A stretch of 64,000 bases of DNA from Oceanomicrobium pacificus (GTDB taxonomy: Bacteria; Pseudomonadota; Alphaproteobacteria; Rhodobacterales; Rhodobacteraceae): contig NZ_WUWG01000001.1 in assembly GCF_009833495.1 (NCBI RefSeq), forward strand, positions 682,001 through 746,000. Direction: 5' to 3'. The notes beneath the pieces are model-generated. The model saw nothing but the letters and a program-made list of their open reading frames with translations, was not told the DNA's origin and made no database searches. This document shows, one piece after another, positions 48,344-55,865 of this stretch. Made by a program: the position numbers and the translations under genes. The first letter of the stretch is position 1; the number at the start of each line of letters is the position of its first letter.

Positions 48344-49267
48344 TCAGGCGCTTGCGGCCCCGGCATCTGTCGGGGCGGCATCCGCCGCCCTGTCGACCGG
48401 ACCAACGAATGCCGGACGGACCGCGCGCATCGCATCGGCCACGAAACGCCGGAAGGTGAGCAACCGGTCCACCCGTCGCAGGTCGCGATGGGTCAGGAGC
48501 CAGACATCGGGATAGTCCTCGGACCCGAGTTCCGGCACTGGCACAAGACCCGGCGTGGCATTTCCGAGGAAATAGGGCATGCGCCCGATCCCGAGCCCGT
48601 CGGCAATCGCCGCCCGCGCCGCCACCATATCGTCAAACCGCATGTGCAGCCGCGCGTCGGGCCAGATAGTGCGGCACCGCGGCGGCACACCGCCCCACCA
48701 TGTGAACCCGATCCAGTCCGCCCGCCGGTTGCCCGGACTGCGCAACCGCTCGACATAGTCGCGTCGGCCGAAAATGCCCGTCCGCTGCGGACAAAGCCGC
48801 TGCCCGACCAGCGTGTCGGGCGGCTTGGCCGTGACCCGCAGCGCCACATCGGCCTCCCGCTTTGCGAGATTGAGCATGTCGTTGGACGCAAGGACGGTCA
48901 GTTCGATCCCGGGATGCGCATCGAGAAACCGGCCGCAAATGCGGTTCAGATGGGTCTCCATCAGGAGTTGCGGCGCGGTGAAGGTGATCGGTCCTTCGAG
49001 CCGGTGATCCCCGGCCGCCATCAGGCGGTCGAGCCGGTCGGCGGCATCCTCCATTCGGAGTGCGGCTTCGGCCACGGCGCGCCCTTCGGGCGTCGGCACG
49101 ACACCCGACCGCTGCCGGTCGAACAACCGCCGCCCGCTGCGTGCCTCGAAGCCCGCAATGCGGCGCGACAGGGTGGCGTGGCTGACCTTGAGCCGCGCGG
49201 CCGCCTCCGTCAGGCTGCCGGCGCGGACCACCTCCAGCACCAGCCGCATGTCATCCCATTTCTCCAT
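48344..49267 (-). CDS. LysR-family transcriptional regulator
   Basis: 307 aa. The N-terminal LTTR helix-turn-helix (WDDMRLVLEVVRAGSLTEAA followed by LKVSHATLSRRIAGFEARSG) is intact, followed by a LysR substrate-binding domain (about residues 90-290). The start is taken at ATG 49267 (MEKWDDMRL) because that is where LTTR homology begins; a longer frame exists. It is convergent with gabD (3-nt gap) and divergent from the DUF1330 gene across about 94 nt, its most likely target promoter. Confidence 0.88.
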   Translation of the reverse strand: MEKWDDMRLVLEVVRAGSLTEAAARLKVSHATLSRRIAGFEARSGRRLFDRQRSGVVPTPEGRAVAEAALRMEDAADRLDRLMAAGDHRLEGPITFTAPQLLMETHLNRICGRFLDAHPGIELTVLASNDMLNLAKREADVALRVTAKPPDTLVGQRLCPQRTGIFGRRDYVERLRSPGNRRADWIGFTWWGGVPPRCRTIWPDARLHMRFDDMVAARAAIADGLGIGRMPYFLGNATPGLVPVPELGSEDYPDVWLLTHRDLRRVDRLLTFRRFVADAMRAVRPAFVGPVDRAADAAPTDAGAASA

Positions 49268-49361
49268 CCGTTCATTATTGCACAGATGTTCTTCACAATC
49301 GTCCATTTTCACACGGACACCCTGACGCCATCCTGCATCCAGTCCGAAACAGGAGAGACAG

Positions 49362-49646
49362 ATGACCGTTCATGCATTCGTCCACATGGTGATTTCCGAC
49401 CCCGAGAAGCTCGCCGCCTATCGCACACACGCCGCCGCCGCGCTGGCGCGTCATGGCGGGAAACTGGCCTCTGCCGCGCCGAAGCCTGCAACCCTTGAAG
49501 GGGCGCTGCCCGACGCCGATCTGGCCGCGGTGCTCGAATTCCCCGATGCGGCGGCAGCCCGCGCGTGGCATGCCGATCCGGCGCTGGCGGAGGTTCATGC
49601 CCTGCGGCGCGACAGCGGTCAGTCGGCGATCCTTCTGCTGGCCTGA
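49362..49646 (+). CDS. DUF1330-family small protein
   Basis: 94-aa ferredoxin-like alpha/beta-barrel protein of the DUF1330 type. The pattern MVISDPEKLAAYRTHAAAAL, a central glycine-rich turn, and VLEFPDAAAARAWHADPAL near the C-terminus match the family. Soluble; function unknown, though relatives resemble dimeric monooxygenase or signalling folds. GGAGAGACAG lies just upstream of the ATG. Regulation by the divergent LysR protein is likely from layout. Confidence 0.84.
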   Translation: MTVHAFVHMVISDPEKLAAYRTHAAAALARHGGKLASAAPKPATLEGALPDADLAAVLEFPDAAAARAWHADPALAEVHALRRDSGQSAILLLA

Positions 49647-49726
49647 TCCGGCCGTCCAACCCGCGCATGTGACTGGACAAACGCGGCGGCTCGTCCAAGA
49701 TTGGCCGAAAGGAGCAGTGGCCCGTC

Positions 49727-51043
49727 TTGGACAGCATCATCGCCCAGTTGCAGCCCTATTGGCACGAAGCGGAAATCTTCGTGCGTGGCCTGTTCCGTCC
49801 CTGGCCGCTCTATCAGGTGCTGATGCTGCTCGGCTGCCATGCCGTGGCGCACCTGCTCGCAGGCTGGCTCAGCCCCAAGGCCGACGCCTGGATGCGCAGC
49901 CTGAAAGGCATGCGCCCCGCACAGTTGCGGTTCCTGCTCGTCTTTGCCCGCCGCCTGCGGATGATCTTCTTCGTGATCCTTGTCTGGATCCTCGCCGCAA
50001 TCATGCTGGAGGTGACCTGGCCGAGCCGGTCCTACCTGATCGTGCTGGTCGCCAACCTGACCACCGCATGGCTGGTCATTGCCATCGCCTCGCGGCTCAT
50101 CCGCAACCGGTTGTTGCGCAAGGTCGTGCAATGGACGGCACTGATCGTGGCGACGATTGCGATCCTGAACCTGCGGGGCGAGATCGAGATGCTGCTCGAC
50201 AGCATCTCCTTCAGCTTCGGGTCGGTGCGGCTGACGGCGCTTCTGGTGCTTCAGGGCATTGTGACGCTGGCGCTCCTGATGCTGCTGGCCAACTGGCTGA
50301 GCAAGCTTGTTCACCGGCGCCTGCAGGGCGTGGGCGACATGTCGCCCTCGATGAAGGTACTGACCGAGAAACTGGTCGCGCTGGCGCTTTATGTCACCGC
50401 CTTCTTCATCGCGATGGGCGCGATCGGTTTCGACCTGACGACGCTCACCTTCCTGTCGGGTGCGGTGGCACTGGGCATCGGGCTCGGCCTGCAGAAGGTC
50501 GTGTCGAACCTGCTCTCGGGCCTCATCCTGCTGGTCGACAAGTCGATCAAGCCGGGCGACGTTATCTCGCTCGGCGAGACATTCGGATGGATATCATCGC
50601 TCGGCGCCCGCTATGTCTCCGTCGTCACCCGCGACGGGCGCGAATTCCTGATCCCGAACGAGGACCTGATCACCGGTCAGGTGGTGAACTGGACCCATTC
50701 GGATGACAATGTCCGGCTCGATATATATTTCGGCGTGTCCTACGCGAGCGATCCGCATCAGGTGCGTGTGCTGGCGCGGGAAGCCGCGGCCACGGTCGGG
50801 CGCGTCGTGTCCCGTCCGGCACCGGTCTGCCATATTGTCGGGTTCGGTGACAGTTCGATCGATTTCATCCTGCGCTTCTGGATCCGCGATCCGGCGCAGG
50901 GACTCACCAATGTGCGCGGCGACGTCTATCTGGCGCTCTGGGATGCGCTGAAGCGCGACGGGGTGGAAATTCCCTTCCCCCGCCGCGATGTGCATGTCTT
51001 CCCGGAGGGCGCGCAGGCTCAGCCTTCGGGGATCGTAGACTGA
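49727..51043 (+). CDS. MscS-family mechanosensitive channel
   Basis: 438 aa with about five or six N-terminal transmembrane segments, then the conserved pore helix/MscS core AVALGIGLGLQKVVSNLLSG (about residues 245-264) and the beta domain GDVISLGETFGWISSLGARY. The C-terminal cytoplasmic domain includes FPRRDVHVFPEG. It would protect against hypo-osmotic shock. The start codon is TTG (MDSIIAQLQP), with AAAGGAG about 12 nt upstream; no ATG fits. It overlaps the convergent GST gene by 25 nt. Confidence 0.88.
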   Translation: MDSIIAQLQPYWHEAEIFVRGLFRPWPLYQVLMLLGCHAVAHLLAGWLSPKADAWMRSLKGMRPAQLRFLLVFARRLRMIFFVILVWILAAIMLEVTWPSRSYLIVLVANLTTAWLVIAIASRLIRNRLLRKVVQWTALIVATIAILNLRGEIEMLLDSISFSFGSVRLTALLVLQGIVTLALLMLLANWLSKLVHRRLQGVGDMSPSMKVLTEKLVALALYVTAFFIAMGAIGFDLTTLTFLSGAVALGIGLGLQKVVSNLLSGLILLVDKSIKPGDVISLGETFGWISSLGARYVSVVTRDGREFLIPNEDLITGQVVNWTHSDDNVRLDIYFGVSYASDPHQVRVLAREAAATVGRVVSRPAPVCHIVGFGDSSIDFILRFWIRDPAQGLTNVRGDVYLALWDALKRDGVEIPFPRRDVHVFPEGAQAQPSGIVD

Positions 51044-51630
51044 ACCGAGGGCCGGGCACGGAATTCTTCTTCCCATGCGGCCAGCGCCGGGCGTCCGCTG
51101 CGCCAGTCCCGGTCCGCATGACGGAAATCGAGATAGCCAAGGGCTGCGGCCACGGCCAGTTGCCCCATATCGAGCGGTCCGCGCAGATGCGCCATCCAGC
51201 GCCCTTCGAGCGCGTCGAGCCCGCGCGTGACTTTCGCCCATTGTGCCTCCACCCACGGGGCGTGGCGGCGATCCTCGGGGCGGGTGCGGCCCTCGTAGAT
51301 CATCAGCACGGCTGCATCCATGATCCCGTCTGCCGTGGCTTCGAGCACCAGCGTGTCCCAGAGCCGCGGCGCGCCGGGATAGAGCGGTGCCCCGGTATGC
51401 TGCGTGTCGAGATAGCGGCAGATCACCCGGCTGTCATAGAGCGCCGGCCCGTCATTGCGCACCAGGCAGGGGATCTTGCCCAGCGGGTTTTCGGCCAGCG
51501 GCAGCGTGCCACTGTCGGTTGGCGTGCCGACCGCGCTTTTCAGATCGACCGACGCCGTCTGTCCGGTTTCGGCAAGCAGCATGCGCACCTTGCGCACAAA
51601 GGGCGATGCGGGATTGTGATAGAGGATCAC
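51019..51630 (-). CDS. Glutathione S-transferase family protein
   Basis: 203 aa. The N-terminal thioredoxin fold opens ILYHNPASPFVRKVRMLLAE with the Ser-containing active-site turn (NPASPF) of bacterial GSTs, and NPLGKIPCLV carries the cis-Pro. The glutathione-binding segment YDSRVICRYLD follows, then an all-helical C-terminal domain. Cytosolic; substrate unknown. It lies 24 nt after paiB in the same direction. Confidence 0.88.
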   Translation of the reverse strand: MILYHNPASPFVRKVRMLLAETGQTASVDLKSAVGTPTDSGTLPLAENPLGKIPCLVRNDGPALYDSRVICRYLDTQHTGAPLYPGAPRLWDTLVLEATADGIMDAAVLMIYEGRTRPEDRRHAPWVEAQWAKVTRGLDALEGRWMAHLRGPLDMGQLAVAAALGYLDFRHADRDWRSGRPALAAWEEEFRARPSVQSTIPEG

Positions 51631-51653
51631 GTCGGGCTCCTTTCGGGGTTCGC

Positions 51654-52292
51654 TCAGGCAGGGTCGGTCGCGTCGGGCGGCAGGTCGGCCATCATTTCGG
51701 CAATCCGGCCCGTCTCCAGCCCCGGTGTGCCGCCGGCGACCCCGTCAGCTGCACCGTGCCGCGCGGCATCGGGCTTGTTCTGCGACAGTTTCCATGTGCC
51801 GTCGACCTCGCGCACATGCATCCGGACCGGCACGATCATCCGCTCCAGCCGTGCCAGCGCCTCCGCGCCGACCTTGTCGAGCCGCCAGACCGGCTTCGGC
51901 CCGAGCCGTGTCTCGAACGCGTCGGAAAGCCGCCGCAGGTGCGGGCGCAGCTCCTCCTGCGGGCAGCGCTCCAGCGGACCGCGCAGATGGACGGCCGTGT
52001 AGTTCCAGGTCGGGACCTGATCCTCCACCCCGTACCAGTCGGGCGAGATATAGGCATCCGGTCCATTGACCACGAGCAGCGCCTCGCGCGGTTCATCCAG
52101 TTCCCGCAGGACGGGGTTGCTGCGGGCCATATGTGCTTCGAGCCAGAGCCCGTCATCGGACAGGAGAAACGGCAGATGCGCGGCAAGCGGGCGGTCGCCC
52201 TGCCCGAGCGTCAGGACGCCGAAGCCGCGATCGCGCGCCATCTCCAGATGCGCGGCGCGGTCACGGCGGCGGAATATCGGATTGGGATGCAC
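51654..52292 (-). CDS. PaiB-like FMN-binding transcriptional regulator / pyridoxamine oxidase-fold protein
   Basis: 212 aa. The split-barrel flavin fold is recognisable from HLEMARDRGFGVLTLG, the segment LLVVNGPDAYISPDWYG, VPTWNYTAVHLRGPL and the C-terminal KLSQNKPD, which are PaiB signatures. PaiB-type proteins are negative regulators of sporulation/protease genes in Bacillus; the role here is unknown. Start chosen as GTG at 52292 because AGGAGG lies 5 nt upstream; another in-frame GTG is at 52298. The Shine-Dalgarno lies inside a perfect hairpin. Confidence 0.84.
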   Translation of the reverse strand: MHPNPIFRRRDRAAHLEMARDRGFGVLTLGQGDRPLAAHLPFLLSDDGLWLEAHMARSNPVLRELDEPREALLVVNGPDAYISPDWYGVEDQVPTWNYTAVHLRGPLERCPQEELRPHLRRLSDAFETRLGPKPVWRLDKVGAEALARLERMIVPVRMHVREVDGTWKLSQNKPDAARHGAADGVAGGTPGLETGRIAEMMADLPPDATDPA

Positions 52293-52293
52293 G

Positions 52294-52325
52294 GGCACCT
52301 CCTGAAGTCATGCTCAGGAGGTGCC
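52294..52325 (-). promoter_or_regulatory. RBS-sequestering hairpin in front of paiB
   Basis: GGCACCTCCTGA (52294-52305) and TCAGGAGGTGCC (52314-52325) are perfect 12-bp inverted arms around an 8-nt loop. On the minus strand the 3' arm contains AGGAGG (52303-52298), the Shine-Dalgarno of paiB, so the folded mRNA would hide it. No T-run follows. It sits between the molybdenum-subunit stop (52333) and paiB. A DNA operator is the alternative reading. Confidence 0.6.
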
Positions 52326-52332
52326 ATGCCTG

Positions 52333-54609
52333 TCAGACAAAATCAATCTCGTGGGACAGCGGCATGCGGCGGATGCGCAAGCCCGTCGCGTCGAAGATCG
52401 CATTGGCGAGTGCCGCCGGTGCAGGCGGCGTGCCCGGTTCCCCCGCACCCCCCATCTTCGGTGCGGTCTCCAGCAGCGCCACCTCGATTTCGGGGCATTG
52501 ATGCATCCGCATCGCATCGAAATCATAGAAATTGCCCTGCTCCACCTCGCCATCGACAAAGGTGATCTCCTGCCCGAGCGCCTGGCTCAGGCCGAAGACG
52601 ATGCCCGACATCATCTGCGCCTGCACATTCTGCGGATCAAGCACCAGACCGCAATCGGCGGCACACCAGACGCGGTCGATCTTCACCGCCTCATCCTGCA
52701 TCTCCACCTCGACCACCTGTGCGACCCATGTCCCGAAGGACAGGGTATGGGCGATCCCGCGCCCGCGCCCCGGGACGGCGGGTCCGCCCCAGCCCGACAT
52801 GTCGGCCACGCGTTCCAGCACGGCGCGCGCCGGTGCATGGGCCGGGTCGCCCATCATCGCGAGGCGGAAATCGAGCGGGTCCTTGCCCGCGGCCCGCGCG
52901 GCCTCGTCCAGAAAGCTCTCGTGGAAGAACCCGTTGAAACTGTTGCCGACCGAGCGCCAGAACCCGACCGGAATGTCGAGATCGGCCAGATGCGCGTGAT
53001 AGGCGCTGTCAGGCACGGTGACCGGCTGGTCGAACGCGCCTTCGAGCACGATCTTTTCCGGCCCGCCCGCCGACAGGCTGGGGAAGGTCCGCGCCATCAC
53101 GCTTTTCAGGATCGAGGGGGAGGCCACGCGCACCTCCATCGCCGCCAGCGTCCCGTCCTCGCCAAGCGCGCCGCGATAGCGTGCCTTTGCCATCGGGCGA
53201 TATGTGTCGTGGCGGGTATCCTCCTCACGGGTCCAGGTGACCTTGATCGGACGGCCACCGGTCTCGCGCGCCAGCGCCGCCGCATAGAGCGGGAAATCGA
53301 CCTCCCCGCGGCGTCCGAAGCCGCCGCCCAGACGGGTCGTGTAAACGGTCACATCCTCGCTCTCGATCCCGAGCAGCCCGGCACAGGCCATCTGCACGAT
53401 GCCCGGTGCCTGTGTGCCGGTCCAGATCTCCAGCTTGCCGTCGGTGATTTGCGCCGTTGCGTTCATCGGCTCCATTGTCGCATGGGCGAGATAGGGCACT
53501 TCATATTCGGCCTCGATCACCTCAGCCGCGGCACCAAGCGCCGCCTCGGCATCGCCGGACCCGCCAAGCGAGAAAGACGGATCGGCCGCGAAGGCCGCGT
53601 CGAGTGCGGCGCGCTGGCCTTCGGTATCGGCCGGATAGGCGGCGTCCTCCCATGTCACGTCGAGCGCCTCGGCGCCCTGAAAGGCGGCCCAGGTATTGTC
53701 CGCGATGATCCCGAACCCCCGGCCCGTTGTCGTCTCGATCGGCACGACCGCCCGCACGCCCGGCACAGCCAGCGCCGCGCTGTCATCGACGGATGCCGCA
53801 CCGGCCCAGAAGCGGGGCGACATTTTCACCGTGCCGTGGAGCATGTCGGGCAATTCCACGTCGATCCCGAAGATCGGCGCGCCCGTGACCTTCTCGCGCA
53901 GATCGACACGGGGTTGCGACTGTCCGAGAAGCTTCCAGTCCGCGCGCGGGCGCAGCGGCACATCGGCCGGCGGCGCCAGCGCCACGGCGGCCTGCGCCAG
54001 CGGGCCATATCCCAAACTCTGTCCGCTGGCCGGATCGGTCACCTGCCCGTCTGCCGTGACAAGCCCGTCCGCCGCCACGCCCCATTCGGCCGCTGCGGCC
54101 TCGACCAGCATGATCCGCGCCGCGGCCCCGGCCTCGCGCATTTTCACGAACGCATCCACGGTGGCCGACGATCCGCCGGTGACCTGCAAGGCAAGGAATT
54201 TCGACATGATCCGCATGGTGGAGCGTGTCATCTCCGCCATCCAGCCCTCGTCAAAAACCGGGAAGGGGCCGCCCTCGACCAGCATCGCCTCGTTGTAATA
54301 GGCCGCACTGGCCGGACCGTGCACGACACTCACCTGATCGAGCGTCAGGTCCATCTCCTCGGCCACAAGCGCCGCGAGCGTCGTCTGCACACCCTGACCC
54401 ATCTCCGCGCGCGGGGCGATGATGGTCACGGTGCCATCTTCCGCGATCACCACATAGGGGTTGAAGACCGCATCGCCTTCGGCGGCCGCAGCCTCCAGCG
54501 GGTTGGCATAGGGTTTCTTGTACTTGTAGTACCCGAAGGCCACCGCACCTGCGGCAACCGCACCAACGCCCAGAAAGACGCGGCGGGTGATCTTTCCGGC
54601 TCGACCCAT
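52333..54609 (-). CDS. Molybdenum hydroxylase large subunit (IorB-like, xanthine dehydrogenase family)
   Basis: 758-aa molybdopterin-binding subunit. A Tat-type N-terminus (KITRRVFLGVGAVAAGAVAF) implies export. Molybdopterin motifs include PRAEMGQGVQTTLAALVAEE, a GGGFGRRGEVDF segment and the C-terminal region with GAGEPGTPP, the likely catalytic Glu. It oxidises an aldehyde or N-heterocycle using water; the substrate cannot be read from sequence. It starts 3 nt after the small-subunit gene. No FAD (CoxM-type) subunit is encoded nearby. Confidence 0.88.
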   Translation of the reverse strand: MGRAGKITRRVFLGVGAVAAGAVAFGYYKYKKPYANPLEAAAAEGDAVFNPYVVIAEDGTVTIIAPRAEMGQGVQTTLAALVAEEMDLTLDQVSVVHGPASAAYYNEAMLVEGGPFPVFDEGWMAEMTRSTMRIMSKFLALQVTGGSSATVDAFVKMREAGAAARIMLVEAAAAEWGVAADGLVTADGQVTDPASGQSLGYGPLAQAAVALAPPADVPLRPRADWKLLGQSQPRVDLREKVTGAPIFGIDVELPDMLHGTVKMSPRFWAGAASVDDSAALAVPGVRAVVPIETTTGRGFGIIADNTWAAFQGAEALDVTWEDAAYPADTEGQRAALDAAFAADPSFSLGGSGDAEAALGAAAEVIEAEYEVPYLAHATMEPMNATAQITDGKLEIWTGTQAPGIVQMACAGLLGIESEDVTVYTTRLGGGFGRRGEVDFPLYAAALARETGGRPIKVTWTREEDTRHDTYRPMAKARYRGALGEDGTLAAMEVRVASPSILKSVMARTFPSLSAGGPEKIVLEGAFDQPVTVPDSAYHAHLADLDIPVGFWRSVGNSFNGFFHESFLDEAARAAGKDPLDFRLAMMGDPAHAPARAVLERVADMSGWGGPAVPGRGRGIAHTLSFGTWVAQVVEVEMQDEAVKIDRVWCAADCGLVLDPQNVQAQMMSGIVFGLSQALGQEITFVDGEVEQGNFYDFDAMRMHQCPEIEVALLETAPKMGGAGEPGTPPAPAALANAIFDATGLRIRRMPLSHEIDFV

Positions 54610-54612
54610 GGC

Positions 54613-55065
54613 TCAGCCCTCCACGATGCCGGCGGCATCCTTGATCGCCGCGCGGATTTTCGGATAGGTGCCGCAGCGGCACAGGTTCGTCATGGCGAGG
54701 TCGATATCCTCGTCCGTGGGCTGGGGGGTTTCCTCCAACAGCGCCACCGCGGCCATGATCTGGCCGGACTGGCAATAGCCGCACTGGGGCACGTCATGGC
54801 GCATCCACGCCTCCTGCACCGCATGCAACCGGTCATCCTGCGGCAGGCCCTCGATCGTCGTCACCGCGCCCTCTACATCGCCCACAGCGTAAGAGCAGGA
54901 GCGCACGGGCGCCCCGTCCACCAGCACCGTGCAGGCCCCGCATGCCGCGACGCCGCAGCCGAATTTCGGCCCCTTGATGTCAAGAATGTCGCGCAGCGCC
55001 CAGAGTAGCGGCATATCGGCCGGAGCGTCGAACTCGCGCTCGGTTCCGTTCACGGTCAGTTTCAT
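54613..55065 (-). CDS. Molybdenum hydroxylase small [2Fe-2S] subunit (IorA-like)
   Basis: 150 aa. The N-terminal plant-type ferredoxin domain has [18 protein letters not shown]. The C-terminal helical domain has [10 protein letters not shown] and [15 protein letters not shown] for the second cluster, the standard xanthine dehydrogenase small-subunit layout. It carries electrons away from the molybdenum site of the adjacent subunit. Start at ATG 55065 ([11 protein letters not shown]), where homology begins. Its promoter overlaps a dyad shared with the divergent TetR gene. Confidence 0.92.
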   Translation of the reverse strand: MKLTVNGTEREFDAPADMPLLWALRDILDIKGPKFGCGVAACGACTVLVDGAPVRSCSYAVGDVEGAVTTIEGLPQDDRLHAVQEAWMRHDVPQCGYCQSGQIMAAVALLEETPQPTDEDIDLAMTNLCRCGTYPKIRAAIKDAAGIVEG

Positions 55066-55089
55066 CGGCGTCCCCGTCGGTTGAAAATC

Positions 55090-55116
55090 GGTTAAGTGAC
55101 CATCGGTCATGTAACC
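55090..55116. promoter_or_regulatory. Candidate TetR operator controlling the molybdenum hydroxylase genes
   Basis: GGTTA-2nt-TGACC (55090-55101) mirrored by GGTCA-2nt-TAACC (55105-55116) around ATC: a 27-bp dyad with all ten arm positions symmetric. It lies 25 nt before the small-subunit ATG and between that gene and the divergent TetR gene. Size and placement are typical of TetR-family operators. Confidence 0.65.
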
Positions 55117-55136
55117 TAGCGGCGATCACGCGCCTG

Positions 55137-55165
55137 TCAATAAGAGACTGCGGGTCACTTATTGA
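55137..55165. repeat. Second inverted repeat in the TetR intergenic region
   Basis: TCAATAAG (55137-55144) and CTTATTGA (55158-55165) are perfect 8-bp arms separated by 13 nt, 32 nt before the TetR start codon. The centre contains GGTCACTTA, which resembles one half of the neighbouring 27-bp dyad. Possibly a second regulator site for autoregulation. Confidence 0.5.
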
Positions 55166-55196
55166 TCTTTTCGTGAGCGCGGGCTAGACCGGAGCC

Positions 55197-55865
55197 ATGA
55201 CCGATGCCCCGTTCCAGCGCGCCCGTTCGCCCGAGGCCAAGGCCCGCCGCCGTGCAGATATCCTGTCGGCAGCGCGCGCGATTCTTGACCAGGAGGGCAG
55301 CGAAGCGGTCACGCTTCAGGAAATCGCGACCCGGGCCGGCATCGTGAAGTCCAACATCTACCGCTATTTCGAGAGCCGCGAAGACATTCTTGTCGAGTTG
55401 CTCCTGAGCGACATGGCGGAGATGAACGACGCGCTGGCCGACATGGACAGTGCCGACCGGGGCGCCGAGGCCACCGCGCGCTGCATCGCGGACGCGTTCG
55501 TCGCGCGGCCCCGCTTCTGCCTGCTCGTCTCGCTCCTTGCGCCGACGCTGGAACATAATATCTCGCCCGAACGGCTGCGGGCCATCAAGCTGCAGCTTCT
55601 GTCCGAACAGAAACGCGCGGTCGCCAGCGTCTGCGCGCGCTGCCCTGATCTGCGCCCGGACGCGGCGGCGGAATGGACGAATATGGTCTTTGTGCTGGCG
55701 GCCGGCCTCTGGCCGATGACCCATCCCGGACCAGCGCTGGCCCGCGTTCTGGAAGCACCCGAGTTTGCCGCTTTCAAATTGCCCTTCGAAGACCAGTTCC
55801 ATAGCGCGGCGCTGGCCGCGCTGCGCGGCTATATCGCTGGAAGCGGACCGGACCGGACAGGTTAG
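55197..55865 (+). CDS. TetR/AcrR-family transcriptional regulator
   Basis: 222 aa. N-terminal helix-turn-helix: ADILSAARAILDQEGSEAVT, then LQEIATRAGIVKSNIYRYFE, the classic TetR signature (about residues 18-60). The C-terminal ligand domain is helical and resembles the group with a TetR_C-type QLLSEQKRAVASVCAR segment. It is divergent from the molybdenum hydroxylase small subunit, so those genes are its likely target. Its last 3 nt overlap the convergent mtaB stop. Confidence 0.88.
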   Translation: MTDAPFQRARSPEAKARRRADILSAARAILDQEGSEAVTLQEIATRAGIVKSNIYRYFESREDILVELLLSDMAEMNDALADMDSADRGAEATARCIADAFVARPRFCLLVSLLAPTLEHNISPERLRAIKLQLLSEQKRAVASVCARCPDLRPDAAAEWTNMVFVLAAGLWPMTHPGPALARVLEAPEFAAFKLPFEDQFHSAALAALRGYIAGSGPDRTG

